A DNA stretch of 64,000 nucleotides, taken from assembly GCF_017303295.1 (NCBI RefSeq), contig NZ_JAFKOK010000008.1, positions 1 through 64,000 on the forward strand, in the 5' to 3' direction. Each line of letters begins with the position of its first letter. Positions within the stretch are counted from its first letter, which is position 1. The translations under genes were made by a program, and so were the position numbers. The DNA comes from Rhodobacter sp. NTK016B. GTDB lineage: Bacteria; Pseudomonadota; Alphaproteobacteria; Rhodobacterales; Rhodobacteraceae. Under the pieces are notes generated by a model. The model was not told the origin of the DNA, did no database searches, and saw only the letters and a list, made by a program, of their open reading frames with translations. This document shows, in pieces, positions 53,827 through 62,962 of the stretch.

Positions 53827-54240
53827 TCAGGGCTTGCTGGGCGGCACCTGCCACATGCGTTCGAGCTGATAGAAATCGCGGACTTCCGGGCGGAAGACAT
53901 GCACCACAACATCGCCGGTATCGATCAGCACCCAGTCGCCGGTTTCCTTGCCCTCGGAGCGGGCCGTGATGCGATAGGTCTCTTTCAGGCGCTGCAGCAG
54001 CTTTTCGGCGATCGCCGCCACCTGACGCGAGGACCGGCCCGAACAGATCACCATGTGATCGGCAACGGACGAGCGGCCGCGCAGGTCGATCTGCACGACA
54101 TCCTCGGCCTTGTCGTCATCGAGCGATTGCAGGACCAGTGCCAGAACGTCGTCGGCCGAGAAATCGGGCGCCTGAGGTTCGGAAGCGGGGGCCGCCATGG
54201 CGGCCGGGTCGATGTAAGACAGAGATCTGTCCTCCTGCAT
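53827..54240 (-). CDS. rsfS: Ribosomal silencing factor RsfS
   Basis: A 137-residue RsfS (Iojap) that binds L14 and blocks subunit joining in starvation. Core motifs are DKAEDVVQIDLRGRSSVADH, VICSGRSSRQVAAIAE and the GDWVLIDTGDVVVHVFRPE stretch, then FYQLERMW. The N-terminal 25 residues are variable. The ATG at 54240 has no clean ribosome site, so the start is uncertain. It is linked to rlmH. Confidence 0.93.
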   Translation of the reverse strand: MQEDRSLSYIDPAAMAAPASEPQAPDFSADDVLALVLQSLDDDKAEDVVQIDLRGRSSVADHMVICSGRSSRQVAAIAEKLLQRLKETYRITARSEGKETGDWVLIDTGDVVVHVFRPEVRDFYQLERMWQVPPSKP

Positions 54241-54341
54241 GGTCTACTTCGTCCAATGTAATCCTTCGCGCAGGAAATCTCAATGGAGCGTTCGCAGCCC
54301 TCGCACGGCTATTGGCGCCCCTTTGCCGAGGATTGTCCGGA

Positions 54342-55736
54342 TTATTGTCCGGGCTTCGGCACCGGTTGCGGCGCGGCGCCGGTCGGCGTTTCCGACGGGT
54401 GATCGTTCGGCGTCTCGATGGCAAGGCTGTCATTGAGCACGCGCACCTCGCGCTGGGGAAAGGGAATCGAGATTCCATGCGCCTTGAACGCGTCCCACAG
54501 CGCCAGATAGACATTGCCGCGGATATTCGTCAGCCCGCCGGTCGGATCGGTGATCCAGAACCGCAGGATATAATCGACCGAGCTGTCGCCGAAGCCGGTG
54601 ATATGGCAGACCGGCGGGCGCTGGATGAACACGCGGTCAACGGATTTCGCCGCCTCGACCGCGACCTTGCGCACCAGATGCGGGTCGTCGCGATAAGCCG
54701 TGCCGAAGAAGATATCGAGCCGGACGAAATTGTTGGAATGCGACCAGTTGACCACCTGCCCGGTGATCAGATCTTCGTTCGGGATCAGGTATTCCTTGCC
54801 GTCGCGGGTGACGACCGAGACATAGCGCGCGCCCAGCTCCTCGATCCAGCCGAACGTCTCGCCAAGGCTGATCACGTCGCCCGGCTTGACCGATTTGTCG
54901 AGCAGGATGATCACGCCCGACACGAGGTTCGACACCACTTTCTGCAACCCGAAGCCAAGCCCGACGCCGATCGCGCCCGACAGGACGGCAAGCCCGGTCA
55001 GGTCGAATCCTACCGCCTTGAGCCCGATGAAGAACGCCGCGCCGTAAAGGCCGATGCGCAGAAGCTTGACCAGCAGCTCTTGTACCGAGGGCGAGATGTC
55101 CTTGACGGTGCGGATTCGACGCGAGCTGGTGATGGTGAGCGTGCGCGCGGCCATGAACAGTGCCGCCGTCAGCGCCAGCGCCTTGATCACCGCCAGCGCC
55201 GAGAGCCGGAAATCGCCGAAAGTGACGGCGATGGCATCGAGCGCGTCCGAGGTCTCGTCGAGCAGGCCGAGGTAATAAAGCGTGGCCCATAGCGACAGGC
55301 CCCAGACCACCAGATTGCGCAAAAGCCGGTTGCGGATCAGCTGCGCGGCAAGCCGGATCGCCAGCCACGCGCTGGCGATAGTGGCCACCAGCACCAGCAC
55401 GTAGCGGCGCGATGGAAAGGTATAAATCGCCGCGAACAACCCGGCCGAAAGCCAGATCATCGCCACGAACAGGATGAGCGGCAGGCGGCGGCGAAGGATG
55501 ACGAAAACCCGCAACTGCCATTTCGGCCGCCCTTCGAGCCCGCGCATCCAGTCTTCCATCCGCGCGGCCAGCGGACGCGCGGCGATCCAGGCGACGGCGG
55601 CAAGAACCAGCGCCAGCCCGATCTGCTGCAGGCGCGAAGGCAGCAGCATGGTGCGACCGAAGGCGGCGAGCGCATCGACGAACTCGCCGGCGCTGCTTTG
55701 CAGGCTTGATAGCCACGATGCGAGTTCACCGTCCAT
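54342..55736 (-). CDS. Mechanosensitive channel of the MscS family
   Basis: A 464-residue channel protein. Five or so helices in the first half are followed by the pore helix SGAIGVGLGFGLQKVVSNLV (G- and A-rich, as TM3 of MscS) near 265-290, then the beta domain GDVISLGETFGWIEELGARY and VVTRDGKEYLIPNEDLITGQ, and the C-terminal cage. MscS channels release solutes when the membrane is stretched by hypo-osmotic shock. The acidic, proline-rich tail (last 25 residues) is extra. The ATG is at 55736. Confidence 0.92.
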   Translation of the reverse strand: MDGELASWLSSLQSSAGEFVDALAAFGRTMLLPSRLQQIGLALVLAAVAWIAARPLAARMEDWMRGLEGRPKWQLRVFVILRRRLPLILFVAMIWLSAGLFAAIYTFPSRRYVLVLVATIASAWLAIRLAAQLIRNRLLRNLVVWGLSLWATLYYLGLLDETSDALDAIAVTFGDFRLSALAVIKALALTAALFMAARTLTITSSRRIRTVKDISPSVQELLVKLLRIGLYGAAFFIGLKAVGFDLTGLAVLSGAIGVGLGFGLQKVVSNLVSGVIILLDKSVKPGDVISLGETFGWIEELGARYVSVVTRDGKEYLIPNEDLITGQVVNWSHSNNFVRLDIFFGTAYRDDPHLVRKVAVEAAKSVDRVFIQRPPVCHITGFGDSSVDYILRFWITDPTGGLTNIRGNVYLALWDAFKAHGISIPFPQREVRVLNDSLAIETPNDHPSETPTGAAPQPVPKPGQ

Positions 55737-55832
55737 GCGACGAGTTTAGGCGTCGGCGCGGCAAAGTCCACGCTTTCGAAGGACTTGGCCGCGATTGCCA
55801 GATCTGTCCGGCCCATGCCCCCTGCCCGCAAC

Positions 55833-55853
55833 GGTGCGTGCCAAGCACGCATC
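55833..55853. repeat. Intergenic hairpin repeat, family C copy 2
   Basis: GGTGCGTG-CCAAG-CACGCATC followed by CTACAG; 7 of 8 stem positions pair. It sits between the divergent MscS and VOC genes. Confidence 0.55.
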
Positions 55854-55896
55854 CTACAGCGTTGGGTCGGCGGCACGGGCGTGCTAGGCTGGCGCC

Positions 55897-56277
55897 ATGC
55901 GTCTGAGCCAAACCGCCTTTCTGGTCGATGACTACGACCCCGCCATCGCCTTCTTCCGTGCCCTCGGCTTCACGCTGGTGCAGGACGAAGATCACGGCAA
56001 CGCCAAACGCTGGGTCATCATGCGCCCGCCCGGCGGCGGGTCTGACCTGCTGATCGCGCGGGCCGTGGGCGATCAGCGCGCAGCGATCGGGCGGCAGGCC
56101 GGGGGCCGCGTGGGCTTTTTCCTGACCAGCGCCGATTTCACCGCCGACGCCGCGCGGATCGAATCGGCGGGCGGCCGGTTCGAAGAAGCACCACGCCATG
56201 AACCCTATGGTATGGTCGCCGTGTTCCGCGATCCGTGGGGCAACCGCTGGGACCTGATCCAGCCTGACGGCATCTGA
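55897..56277 (+). CDS. VOC/glyoxalase-family protein
   Basis: A 126-residue protein of the vicinal-oxygen-chelate fold in a single unit: MRLSQTAFLVDDYDPAIAFF, RVGFFLTSADFTADAARIES and MVAVFRDPWGNRWDLIQPD. The last motif holds the probable metal site (D/N), but no clear set of four ligands is visible, so it may be a binding protein rather than a lyase. It stands alone between the MscS and leuC genes. Confidence 0.8.
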   Translation: MRLSQTAFLVDDYDPAIAFFRALGFTLVQDEDHGNAKRWVIMRPPGGGSDLLIARAVGDQRAAIGRQAGGRVGFFLTSADFTADAARIESAGGRFEEAPRHEPYGMVAVFRDPWGNRWDLIQPDGI

Positions 56278-56356
56278 GCTGCCGCAAGCGCCCTCCAAGC
56301 CCCGTTCCGTTCCAATTCTGTTGCCTGAGCGGGCATTCGCGCTTATGTAGGCGGCC

Positions 56357-56449
56357 ATGACTCGCTTCTTCGATATGACCGATCACGCGCGCCTGCCGCA
56401 GCGTTTCAGCCGGGAAAACCGGTCGGTCCTCGCGCGACTCCGCGGCTGA
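56357..56449 (+). other. Possible short upstream reading frame before leuC
   Basis: A 30-codon frame (MTRFFDMTDHARLPQ, then RFSRENRSVLARLRG) starts at an ATG at 56357 and ends TGA at 56447-56449. It has no clear Shine-Dalgarno and is not rich in leucine codons, so it is not a classical leucine leader. A hairpin GGGTGCG-TCTG-CGCACCC (56469-56486) follows, resembling repeat family C. I cannot call it a gene. Confidence 0.3.
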
Positions 56450-56517
56450 CGTCTTCGTCACCTGCCCCGGGTGCGTCTGCGCACCCCCTGTTTCCAGCCA
56501 AATCCGAGAGATGAGCC

Positions 56518-57939
56518 ATGACCGCTCCTAAAACGCTGTATGACAAGATCTGGGATGCCCATGTCGTCGATGAAGCCGACGACGGCACCTGCCTGCTGTA
56601 TATCGACCGCCATCTGGTCCACGAAGTGACCAGCCCGCAGGCCTTCGAAGGCCTGCGCATGGCCAAACGCGCTGTGCGCGCGCCCGAAAAGACCATCGCC
56701 GTGCCGGACCACAACGTCCCCACGACGCTGGGCCGGGAAAACCCCGACCAGATGCCCGAAGACAGCCGCATCCAGGTCGCCGCGCTGGACAAGAACGCCA
56801 AGGATTTCGGCATTCACTATTACCCGGTGAGCGACGTGCGTCAGGGCATTGTCCATATCGTCGGCCCCGAACAGGGCTGGACCCTGCCGGGCATGACAGT
56901 GGTCTGCGGTGACAGCCACACCGCGACGCATGGCGCCTTCGGCTCGTTGGCGCATGGCATCGGCACCTCGGAGGTCGAGCACGTTCTGGCCACACAGACG
57001 CTGATCCAGAAAAAGTCCAAGAACATGAAGGTCGAGATCACCGGCAAGCTGAAGCCGGGCGTCACGGCCAAGGACATCACGCTGGCGGTGATCGGCGCGA
57101 CCGGCACGGCGGGCGGCACCGGCTATGTCATCGAATATTGCGGCGAAGCGATCCGCGATCTGTCGATGGAAGGCCGCATGACCGTCTGCAACATGGCGAT
57201 CGAGGGCGGCGCGCGCGCCGGTCTGATCGCGCCGGACGAGAAGACCTTCGAGTATGTGAAGGGCCGCCCGCACGCGCCGAAAGGCGCCGCTTACGAGGCC
57301 GCTCTGTCCTACTGGAAGACGCTCTTCACCGATGAAGGCGCGCATTTCGACAAGGTCGTCACGCTGAAGGGCGAAGAGATCGAACCCGTCGTCACCTGGG
57401 GCACCTCGCCCGAGGACGTGCTGCCGATCTCGGCCAATGTCCCCGCCGCCAGCGATTTCACCGGCGGCAAGGTCGGCGCGGCACAGCGCTCGCTCGACTA
57501 TATGGGCCTGACGCCGGGCATGAAGCTGACCGATGTGAAGATCGACGCGGTGTTCATCGGCTCGTGCACCAATGGCCGGATCGAGGATCTGCGCGCCGCC
57601 GCCGCGGTGCTGAAAGATCGCAAGATCGCCGAGGGCGTGCGCTGCATGGTAGTGCCGGGCTCGGGTCTGGTCCGTGCGCAGGCTGAGGAAGAGGGTCTGG
57701 CCGACATCTTCATCGCCGCGGGCGCCGAATGGCGCATGGCGGGCTGCTCGATGTGTCTGGCGATGAACCCCGACCAGCTGGCACCGGGCGAGCGCTGCGC
57801 CTCGACCTCGAACCGCAACTTCGAGGGGCGTCAGGGCTTCAAGGGCCGCACCCATCTGATGAGCCCGGCCATGGCCGCCGCGGCCGCCGTCACCGGGCAT
57901 CTGACCGATGTGCGCGAGATGATGGGCGAGATGGCGTGA
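56518..57939 (+). CDS. leuC: 3-isopropylmalate dehydratase, large subunit
   Basis: A 473-residue aconitase-family subunit that isomerises 2- to 3-isopropylmalate in leucine synthesis. The 4Fe-4S cysteines are in [17 protein letters not shown] and [28 protein letters not shown] and NRNFEGRQG are the other hallmarks. It works with LeuD, encoded 590 bases on. Between them lies hdeD, whose ATG overlaps the leuC TGA by one base. Confidence 0.96.
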   Translation: MTAPKTLYDKIWDAHVVDEADDGTCLLYIDRHLVHEVTSPQAFEGLRMAKRAVRAPEKTIAVPDHNVPTTLGRENPDQMPEDSRIQVAALDKNAKDFGIHYYPVSDVRQGIVHIVGPEQGWTLPGMTVVCGDSHTATHGAFGSLAHGIGTSEVEHVLATQTLIQKKSKNMKVEITGKLKPGVTAKDITLAVIGATGTAGGTGYVIEYCGEAIRDLSMEGRMTVCNMAIEGGARAGLIAPDEKTFEYVKGRPHAPKGAAYEAALSYWKTLFTDEGAHFDKVVTLKGEEIEPVVTWGTSPEDVLPISANVPAASDFTGGKVGAAQRSLDYMGLTPGMKLTDVKIDAVFIGSCTNGRIEDLRAAAAVLKDRKIAEGVRCMVVPGSGLVRAQAEEEGLADIFIAAGAEWRMAGCSMCLAMNPDQLAPGERCASTSNRNFEGRQGFKGRTHLMSPAMAAAAAVTGHLTDVREMMGEMA

Positions 57940-58451
57940 TGAAACCGGGCACGCTGCTGATCCTGCTGGGGATCGTCATGATGGTTGGCGGGGGCCTTGC
58001 TCTTGCCAACCCTTTCGCCGCCTCGATCGCGGTGACCACGCTGGTGGGGGCGTTCTTTCTTTTGGCAGGCGCGCTTCAGCTCTGGGTCGCGGCCTTTGAC
58101 GCCAATCACCCGCACAGGGTCTGGACCGGGATCGTCGGGCTTCTGGGCCTGCTGGCGGGCGTGGTGCTGATCGCCGATCCGCTGGCCGGTGTCGTGTCGC
58201 TGACGCTGCTGGTGGGGATCGTGTTCCTCATCACCGGCGCGGTCCGGCTGAGCATGGCGTGGCGGCTGCGTGAGACGCCGCTGTTCTGGGTCCTGCTTCT
58301 GTCGGGCGCGGCCTCGGTACTTATCGGCTTTCTGGTCGTCGGCAATATCGCCGCTGCCGCCACCGCCTTTCTGGGCCTGCTTCTGGGCATCCAGCTTCTG
58401 GCCGACGGCGTCGGCCTTGTCGCGCTGGGCCTGACCAGCCGCCGCCGCTGA
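57939..58451 (+). CDS. HdeD-family membrane protein between leuC and leuD
   Basis: A 170-residue membrane protein with six hydrophobic segments in three pairs (TLLILLGIVMMVGGGLALA, VTTLVGAFFLLAGALQLW and later ones ending SGAASVLIGFLVVGN), typical of HdeD (DUF308). HdeD is linked to acid resistance in E. coli; here the role is unknown. The ATG overlaps the leuC stop, so it is cotranslated with leuC. It is likely a passenger in the leu operon. Confidence 0.85.
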   Translation: MKPGTLLILLGIVMMVGGGLALANPFAASIAVTTLVGAFFLLAGALQLWVAAFDANHPHRVWTGIVGLLGLLAGVVLIADPLAGVVSLTLLVGIVFLITGAVRLSMAWRLRETPLFWVLLLSGAASVLIGFLVVGNIAAAATAFLGLLLGIQLLADGVGLVALGLTSRRR

Positions 58452-58462
58452 CCCGTCTTCCT

Positions 58463-58481
58463 GCGGGCCGCGAAGGCCCGC
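58463..58481 (+). other. Hairpin before leuD
   Basis: GCGGGCC-GCGAA-GGCCCGC, a perfect 7-bp stem, lies between hdeD and leuD with no T-run. It may lower or protect expression of leuD; no specific role is evident. Confidence 0.5.
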
Positions 58482-58526
58482 GCTTCGAAATCTGAGGCGG
58501 CCCTGCCCGTCTTCTGGAGACCAACG

Positions 58527-59132
58527 ATGGAAAAATTCACCAAGCTGACCGGCATCGCGGCGCCCATGCCGCTGGTCAATATCGACACCGACATGATCAT
58601 CCCCAAGCAATTCCTGAAGACCATCAAGCGGTCGGGTCTGGGCGTGAACCTGTTCGACGAGATGCGCTACGACCGCGAGGGCAACGAAGTCCCCGATTTC
58701 GTCCTGAACCAGCCTGCGTATCGCGAGGCCGAGATCATCGTCGCCGGCGAGAATTTCGGCTGCGGCTCGTCGCGCGAACACGCCCCGTGGGCGCTCAAGG
58801 ATTTCGGCATCAAATGCGTTATCTCGGCCAGCTTTGCCGATATCTTCTACAATAACTGCTTCAAGAACGGCATCCTGCCGGTCGTGCTGCCCGCCGAGGC
58901 CGTCACCTACCTGATGGACGACGCGACCAAGGGCGCCAATGCCCGACTGACCGTCGATCTGGACAAGCAGGTCGTCACCGCCTCGGACGGCACCGAGTTC
59001 TCTTTCGAGGTCGATCCGTTCAAGAAACACTGCCTAATGAACGGCCTGGACGACATTGGCCTGAGTTTGGAAAAAGTGTCTGCAATCGACGCCTACGAGT
59101 CGCGTGCCAAAACGCAGTTCCCCTGGCTGTAA
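58527..59132 (+). CDS. leuD: 3-isopropylmalate dehydratase, small subunit
   Basis: A 201-residue small subunit that completes the LeuCD enzyme. Family marks are [19 protein letters not shown] near the start and the substrate-recognition loop [20 protein letters not shown] near 75-95. A ribosome site TGGAG precedes the ATG. It is the last gene of the leuC-hdeD-leuD unit and is followed by a strong terminator. Confidence 0.96.
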   Translation: MEKFTKLTGIAAPMPLVNIDTDMIIPKQFLKTIKRSGLGVNLFDEMRYDREGNEVPDFVLNQPAYREAEIIVAGENFGCGSSREHAPWALKDFGIKCVISASFADIFYNNCFKNGILPVVLPAEAVTYLMDDATKGANARLTVDLDKQVVTASDGTEFSFEVDPFKKHCLMNGLDDIGLSLEKVSAIDAYESRAKTQFPWL

Positions 59133-59155
59133 TTGCCCTGCAATCTCAAGTTGTT

Positions 59156-59186
59156 AAGGCGCCCGCCGCAGGGCGCCTTTTTTTTG
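59156..59186 (+). terminator. Strong intrinsic terminator after leuD
   Basis: AAGGCGCCC (59156-59164) pairs with GGGCGCCTT (59171-59179) around GCCGCA, followed by a run of eight T. Confidence 0.92.
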
Positions 59187-59375
59187 CCCTCAAGTTGCTG
59201 CAAACCTGCGACATTTCCGCCTCGGAATTTTCGCCTTGATGGATCACGCTCATGCTGAGTCTTGCGGGGTCCGGGGAAAATGGGCACAATTGTGGCAAAA
59301 TTGAGGCAGGCGGTGGCCCGCGTCGGGCGCCGCAAAAGCTCCACCGGCAATCACCGGCCGGCAAGGGGATCGAGC

Positions 59376-60227
59376 ATGGGTGACGGCAAACGCAAATCGA
59401 ACATGCCGGGGGCGCTGACGCGTGCCCTGCTGGTCGGTATGCTCGCGGTCTTCCCGGCCATGGCCATCCCCTCGACCGCCCCTGAAACGGCCCAGAGCCT
59501 GATCCTGCTGGCGATCTTCGCGGGCGGTATCGTTTTCGCCGAGTATGCCTCGGAATATCCGGGCCTGATTGAATTCCGATTCGCCGCGCCGTTCAACCGT
59601 ACCCGCTTCGCGCTGGTGGCGGTGATGGCGATTCTGCTGTCGCTGCTGCAACGCAACGGGGTCGAACCCGGCGTGCTGGGCGCGCTCACCGCCAGTGCGG
59701 CGCGGCTCTGTGGCCAGATCCTCGATTTCGGGCTCAGCCCCGTGGGCCTCCTGGTCGCAGCCCTTCCCGACAGCGTGCCGCCCGAACACGTGATTTTGGT
59801 GCGCGACGGCGCGGCGCTGGCGCTGGTTCTGGCCGCCACCACCGTTCTGGGCTTCGTTACCGCGATCCGGCTCAATGCCTGGCCGATGGGAACCGGGCCG
59901 TTCAACGTCTGGATCAACCTGCCCACATTCGACCCCACCGCCGGCAACGACGTCGTCCTGCGGTTGCAGCGCCATGCCCGCATTAACATTGCGTTAGGAC
60001 TCGTGCTGCCATTCTTGCTGCCGGGGGCCGTTCTCGCGTCCGAGATCCTGATCAGGCCGGTCACGCTGCTGTCTCCCATGGGGTATGTCTGGGGGATCGT
60101 GTTGTGGGCCTATATCCCGGCCAGTCTGGTGATGCGCGGTGTCGCGATGGCCCGCGTGGCGCGGATGATCCGCGCCAGCCGTCGCCGCTATGCCGACAGC
60201 GAAGGCAACGCTTTCGCCGCCGCCTGA
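59376..60227 (+). CDS. Membrane protein of unknown function
   Basis: A 283-residue protein with about seven hydrophobic segments, with a basic N-terminus (MGDGKRKSNMPGALTR). Distinct stretches are PGLIEFRFAAPFNRTRFALV and WPMGTGPFNVWINLPTFDPT in loops, and the tail RMIRASRRRYADSEGNAF. I start at the ATG with AAGGGG nine bases ahead; a frame from 59280 would add 32 basic residues. Conserved proteins like this are frequent in Rhodobacteraceae, but I know no function. Confidence 0.68.
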   Translation: MGDGKRKSNMPGALTRALLVGMLAVFPAMAIPSTAPETAQSLILLAIFAGGIVFAEYASEYPGLIEFRFAAPFNRTRFALVAVMAILLSLLQRNGVEPGVLGALTASAARLCGQILDFGLSPVGLLVAALPDSVPPEHVILVRDGAALALVLAATTVLGFVTAIRLNAWPMGTGPFNVWINLPTFDPTAGNDVVLRLQRHARINIALGLVLPFLLPGAVLASEILIRPVTLLSPMGYVWGIVLWAYIPASLVMRGVAMARVARMIRASRRRYADSEGNAFAAA

Positions 60228-60304
60228 GGGCGGCAAGGGAACGCCGCCACCTTGCGCGACGTGACGATCGCATCCTGACGGCGCGTTTCATTCTGGCAAG
60301 TTTG

Positions 60305-61345
60305 GTGCGCCTCTCAGCCGCCCGCCTGTCAGCCGCCGTGCTGCTGCTCTCCTTGGTTGCCTGCCCCCTTGCCGCGCAAACGCTGCGCCTCGCCGTGTAT
60401 CACACCGGTCTCAGCCGCAGCGGGCCGGGCCTGTTGCTGCGCGATATCGCGCGCGGGGCTGAAGATGTCGTCACCGTCACCACCGCCCTTGCCGAGCTGC
60501 GCCCCGATATCCTGCTGCTGCTCGATATCGACCATGACCGCGACCTGCGCGCCCTGAACGCGCTTGCCGAGACCCTCGCGCAGGCAGGCTGGTCCCTGCC
60601 CCATCGCTTTGCGCCTCCCCCGAATACCGGGCTTGCCACCGGACTGGACCTCGACGGCGACGGCAGGCTTGGCGAGGGCGACGATGCGCAGGGCTGGGGC
60701 CGGTTCCGGGGCGCGGGCGGCATGGCGCTGCTGTCGCGCTACGCCATCGTCCACGGCACGGACCATTCCGCGTTCCTGTGGCGCGACCTGCCCGATGCCC
60801 GCATCCCCCGCGTCGACGGCCAGCTTTTCCCCGCGCCCGCGATCTACGATGTCCAGCGCCTCTCCACGACCGGCCATTGGGCGCTGACACTCGACACGCC
60901 CGGCACGCCGCTGACGCTCTGGGCGTGGCATGCCGGGCCGCCCGTCTTCGGCGGCCCGCATGGCCGCAACCGCGCGCGCAATGCCGATGAGACGGCGTTC
61001 TGGCTCTGGCGCTTGGCCACCGCGCCGCCACCGGGACCTTTCGTTCTCATGGGCAATGCCAATCTCGATCCCGAAGCCGGCGCGGGCGATCACGCCGTGA
61101 TCCGCGCCTTGCTGTCCCATTCCGCGCTGCAAGACCCCGCGCCGCGCGCACCCCTTGAGCCGGGCGGCCCCGCGCTCACCGCCACCGCGCACTGGCCCGA
61201 GCCCGAAGGGCCGGGCGCGTTGCGGGTCGACTACCTGCTGCCCTCGGCCGGACTGAGGGTCCTTGATGGCGGGCTGATCCGGCGGCCGGGCAGCATCCAT
61301 GCGCTGGTCTGGGCCGATCTCGAATGGCCGCCCGAAGCGCCCTGA
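60305..61345 (+). CDS. Exported endonuclease/exonuclease/phosphatase (EEP)-like protein
   Basis: About 346 residues. After a signal peptide (LSAAVLLLSLVACPLAAQ) the mature part resembles the EEP fold: LRPDILLLLDIDHDRDL near the first acidic strand, GGMALLSRYAIVHG, LWAWHAGPP in place of the usual HL, VLMGNANLDPEAG (the GDFN-like motif) and RVDYLLPSAG late. Several catalytic positions are changed, so activity is uncertain. The start is uncertain: no ATG; I use a GTG at 60305. It follows the membrane protein by 77 bases. Confidence 0.72.
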   Translation: MRLSAARLSAAVLLLSLVACPLAAQTLRLAVYHTGLSRSGPGLLLRDIARGAEDVVTVTTALAELRPDILLLLDIDHDRDLRALNALAETLAQAGWSLPHRFAPPPNTGLATGLDLDGDGRLGEGDDAQGWGRFRGAGGMALLSRYAIVHGTDHSAFLWRDLPDARIPRVDGQLFPAPAIYDVQRLSTTGHWALTLDTPGTPLTLWAWHAGPPVFGGPHGRNRARNADETAFWLWRLATAPPPGPFVLMGNANLDPEAGAGDHAVIRALLSHSALQDPAPRAPLEPGGPALTATAHWPEPEGPGALRVDYLLPSAGLRVLDGGLIRRPGSIHALVWADLEWPPEAP

Positions 61346-61432
61346 TCCCTGCCAAGGGCGCGCCCGCGCGCGCCGTCGCGCCGCGTCGCTGGGGGCTCGA
61401 TGCCCCCTGCGACGCGCCCCTGATCATATAGA

Positions 61433-61461
61433 ACCGCCCCGGACACGCGGTCCGGGGCGGT
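61433..61461. terminator. Terminator hairpin between convergent genes
   Basis: ACCGCCCCGGAC (61433-61444) pairs perfectly with GTCCGGGGCGGT (61450-61461). On the minus strand it is followed by TCTATAT, a weak T-rich tract. A smaller GGGGGC-TCGAT-GCCCCC hairpin lies at 61391-61407. Confidence 0.6.
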
Positions 61462-61494
61462 CAGAAAAACACATTTGCAAAACCGTAGCAGCCA

Positions 61495-61950
61495 TCAGGC
61501 CCCTTCGAGTTCGCCTTTCACGATCTTTTCGATCTTGTCGATCGGATGGTTGGTCAGCGTCTTGTCGAGCTCACCCACCACGCGCGAGGCGACCTCTTTG
61601 TGCAGCTTCGCGCGCAGCTCGCCCAGCACCACCGGCGGCGCCACGAGCACCAGCCGCTCAAACCGGCCCTTGTGCGCCTGCGTGTACAGGATCTCGGCCA
61701 ACTCATCGGCGAATTGCTCTTTCGCCAGCTTGTGGAAATCCGTCTCGGCCAGAGCCGAGCGCTGCTGTACCCCGGTATCGTTCATGCGACCGGGCTTGTC
61801 GGTGGCTTGCTCGCGATCCGCAGGGTTATCCTGCTCTTCGATACGGATCACTTCCAGCATCGGGTCCTGCGCATCCATCTCGTTGCGCAGGAACAGCGCC
61901 TTCTGACCATCGGCGACCAGCACCCAGGTGCCCTGCGTGAGTTCGGTCAT
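61495..61950 (-). CDS. Host-attachment-like protein (AtsE/Host_attach family)
   Basis: A 151-residue protein of the Host_attach family (Pfam PF10116 by pattern). WVLVADGQKALFLRNEMDAQ begins the domain, PGRMNDTGVQQRSALAETDFH marks the middle, and RLVLVAPPVVLGELRAKLHK the last strand-helix unit. The name comes from Agrobacterium plant attachment mutants; the fold resembles eRF1 domain 2-like proteins, and the real function is unclear. The ATG overlaps the stop of the preceding 74-residue gene. Confidence 0.82.
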   Translation of the reverse strand: MTELTQGTWVLVADGQKALFLRNEMDAQDPMLEVIRIEEQDNPADREQATDKPGRMNDTGVQQRSALAETDFHKLAKEQFADELAEILYTQAHKGRFERLVLVAPPVVLGELRAKLHKEVASRVVGELDKTLTNHPIDKIEKIVKGELEGA

Positions 61951-62174
61951 CACATCTTCTCCTTGTCGCCGCTATCGGCCTGATCGCCCCCCAGTGGGCG
62001 GGTCGCCCCGGCCGAGGTTTCATCAACGCGTTTTTTTTCGTCGCGGGTGCCAATCTTGCGCTGAAGGTTGCCCCCCGCGCTGCCTTGCTGACCCCCGGGG
62101 CCGGTGCCGTCGTCACTGTCGAGGATGGCATCAGTGTCGCGCGTTCCGTCTTGCGAGCGCAGTCGTTCAACCAT
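61950..62174 (-). CDS. Small charged, disordered protein coupled to the host-attachment-like gene
   Basis: A 74-residue protein, highly polar (KKRVDETSAG, GTGPGGQQGSAGG) and almost without hydrophobic residues, so probably unstructured. AAAGGAGG directly before the ATG gives strong support that it is translated. Its stop overlaps the ATG of the host-attachment-like gene, so the two form a coupled pair. No family is known to me. Confidence 0.7.
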   Translation of the reverse strand: MVERLRSQDGTRDTDAILDSDDGTGPGGQQGSAGGNLQRKIGTRDEKKRVDETSAGATRPLGGDQADSGDKEKM

Positions 62175-62263
62175 GGTGAGCCTCCTTTCATGCTGACAGG
62201 AAAACGCGCGGAAGACCGTGGGGTTCCCCCGGTGGTTGCACCGATCACGGCGCCGCGAGACGC

Positions 62264-62293
62264 AAAAACCCCGCGCCTTTCGGCACGGGGTTT
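62264..62293 (-). terminator. Intrinsic terminator after sodB
   Basis: On the minus strand AAACCCCGTGCC-GAAA-GGCGCGGGGTTT pairs over 12 positions (one G-U) and is followed by TT. It lies 38 bases after the sodB stop. Confidence 0.85.
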
Positions 62294-62331
62294 CGCAACC
62301 GGCCCCGAAGGACCGGCATATCCGGAGGGGA

Positions 62332-62931
62332 TTACAGGCGCGAAGCCACGTTTTCCCAGTTCACCAGCTTGTCGAGGAAGTTCGACAGATAGGCCGGACG
62401 CTTGTTGCGGAAGTCGATGTAATACGAATGCTCCCACACGTCGCAGCCCAGCAGCGCGGTCTGACCGAAGCAGAGCGGGTTCACGCCGTTCTCGGTCTTG
62501 GTGACTTTCAGCGAGCCGTCGCTGTCCTTGACCAGCCACGCCCAGCCCGAGCCGAACTGACCGGCGCCGGCGGCGGCGAAGTCTTCCTTGAACTTGTCGA
62601 CCGAGCCGAAGCTTTCGGTGATCGCTTTTTCCAGCTCACCGGGCATTCCGGCTTCGCCCGGGCCCATCATTTCCCAGAACTGGGTGTGGTTCCAGTGCTG
62701 CGAGGCATTGTTGAAAATGCCGTTCTGAGCCACGGCGCCCGACTGATAGGTGCCCTTGATGATCTCTTCCACCGACTTGCCTTCCCACTCGGTGCCGGCA
62801 ATCAGCTTGTTGCCATTGTCGACATAGGCCTTGTGGTGGATGTCGTGGTGGTACTCGAGCGTCTCCTTCGACATGCCGAGAGCGGCCAGCGCGTCGTGGG
62901 CATAGGGGAGATCGGGAAGGGTGAAGGACAT
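62332..62931 (-). CDS. sodB: Superoxide dismutase (Fe type)
   Basis: A 199-residue iron/manganese SOD that removes superoxide in the cytoplasm. Metal ligands: His in YHHDIHHKAYVD, His in ASQHWNHTQFWE, and Asp/His in CDVWEHSYYIDFRN. The AQNGIFNNASQHW and GSGWAWLV segments are usual for the Fe-type, but metal choice between Fe and Mn cannot be settled by sequence alone. AGAGG is before the ATG. It is divergent by strand layout from nothing nearby: ccoS and ccoI lie upstream on the same strand. Confidence 0.95.
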   Translation of the reverse strand: MSFTLPDLPYAHDALAALGMSKETLEYHHDIHHKAYVDNGNKLIAGTEWEGKSVEEIIKGTYQSGAVAQNGIFNNASQHWNHTQFWEMMGPGEAGMPGELEKAITESFGSVDKFKEDFAAAGAGQFGSGWAWLVKDSDGSLKVTKTENGVNPLCFGQTALLGCDVWEHSYYIDFRNKRPAYLSNFLDKLVNWENVASRL

Positions 62932-62962
62932 CGCAGTACCTCTTGTTAGCGTTGCGTTGGGG

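Noticed and set aside
56357-56486. Leucine attenuator before leuC
   Set aside because: The short frame lacks a run of leucine codons and the following hairpin has no T-run; kept only as a low-confidence feature.
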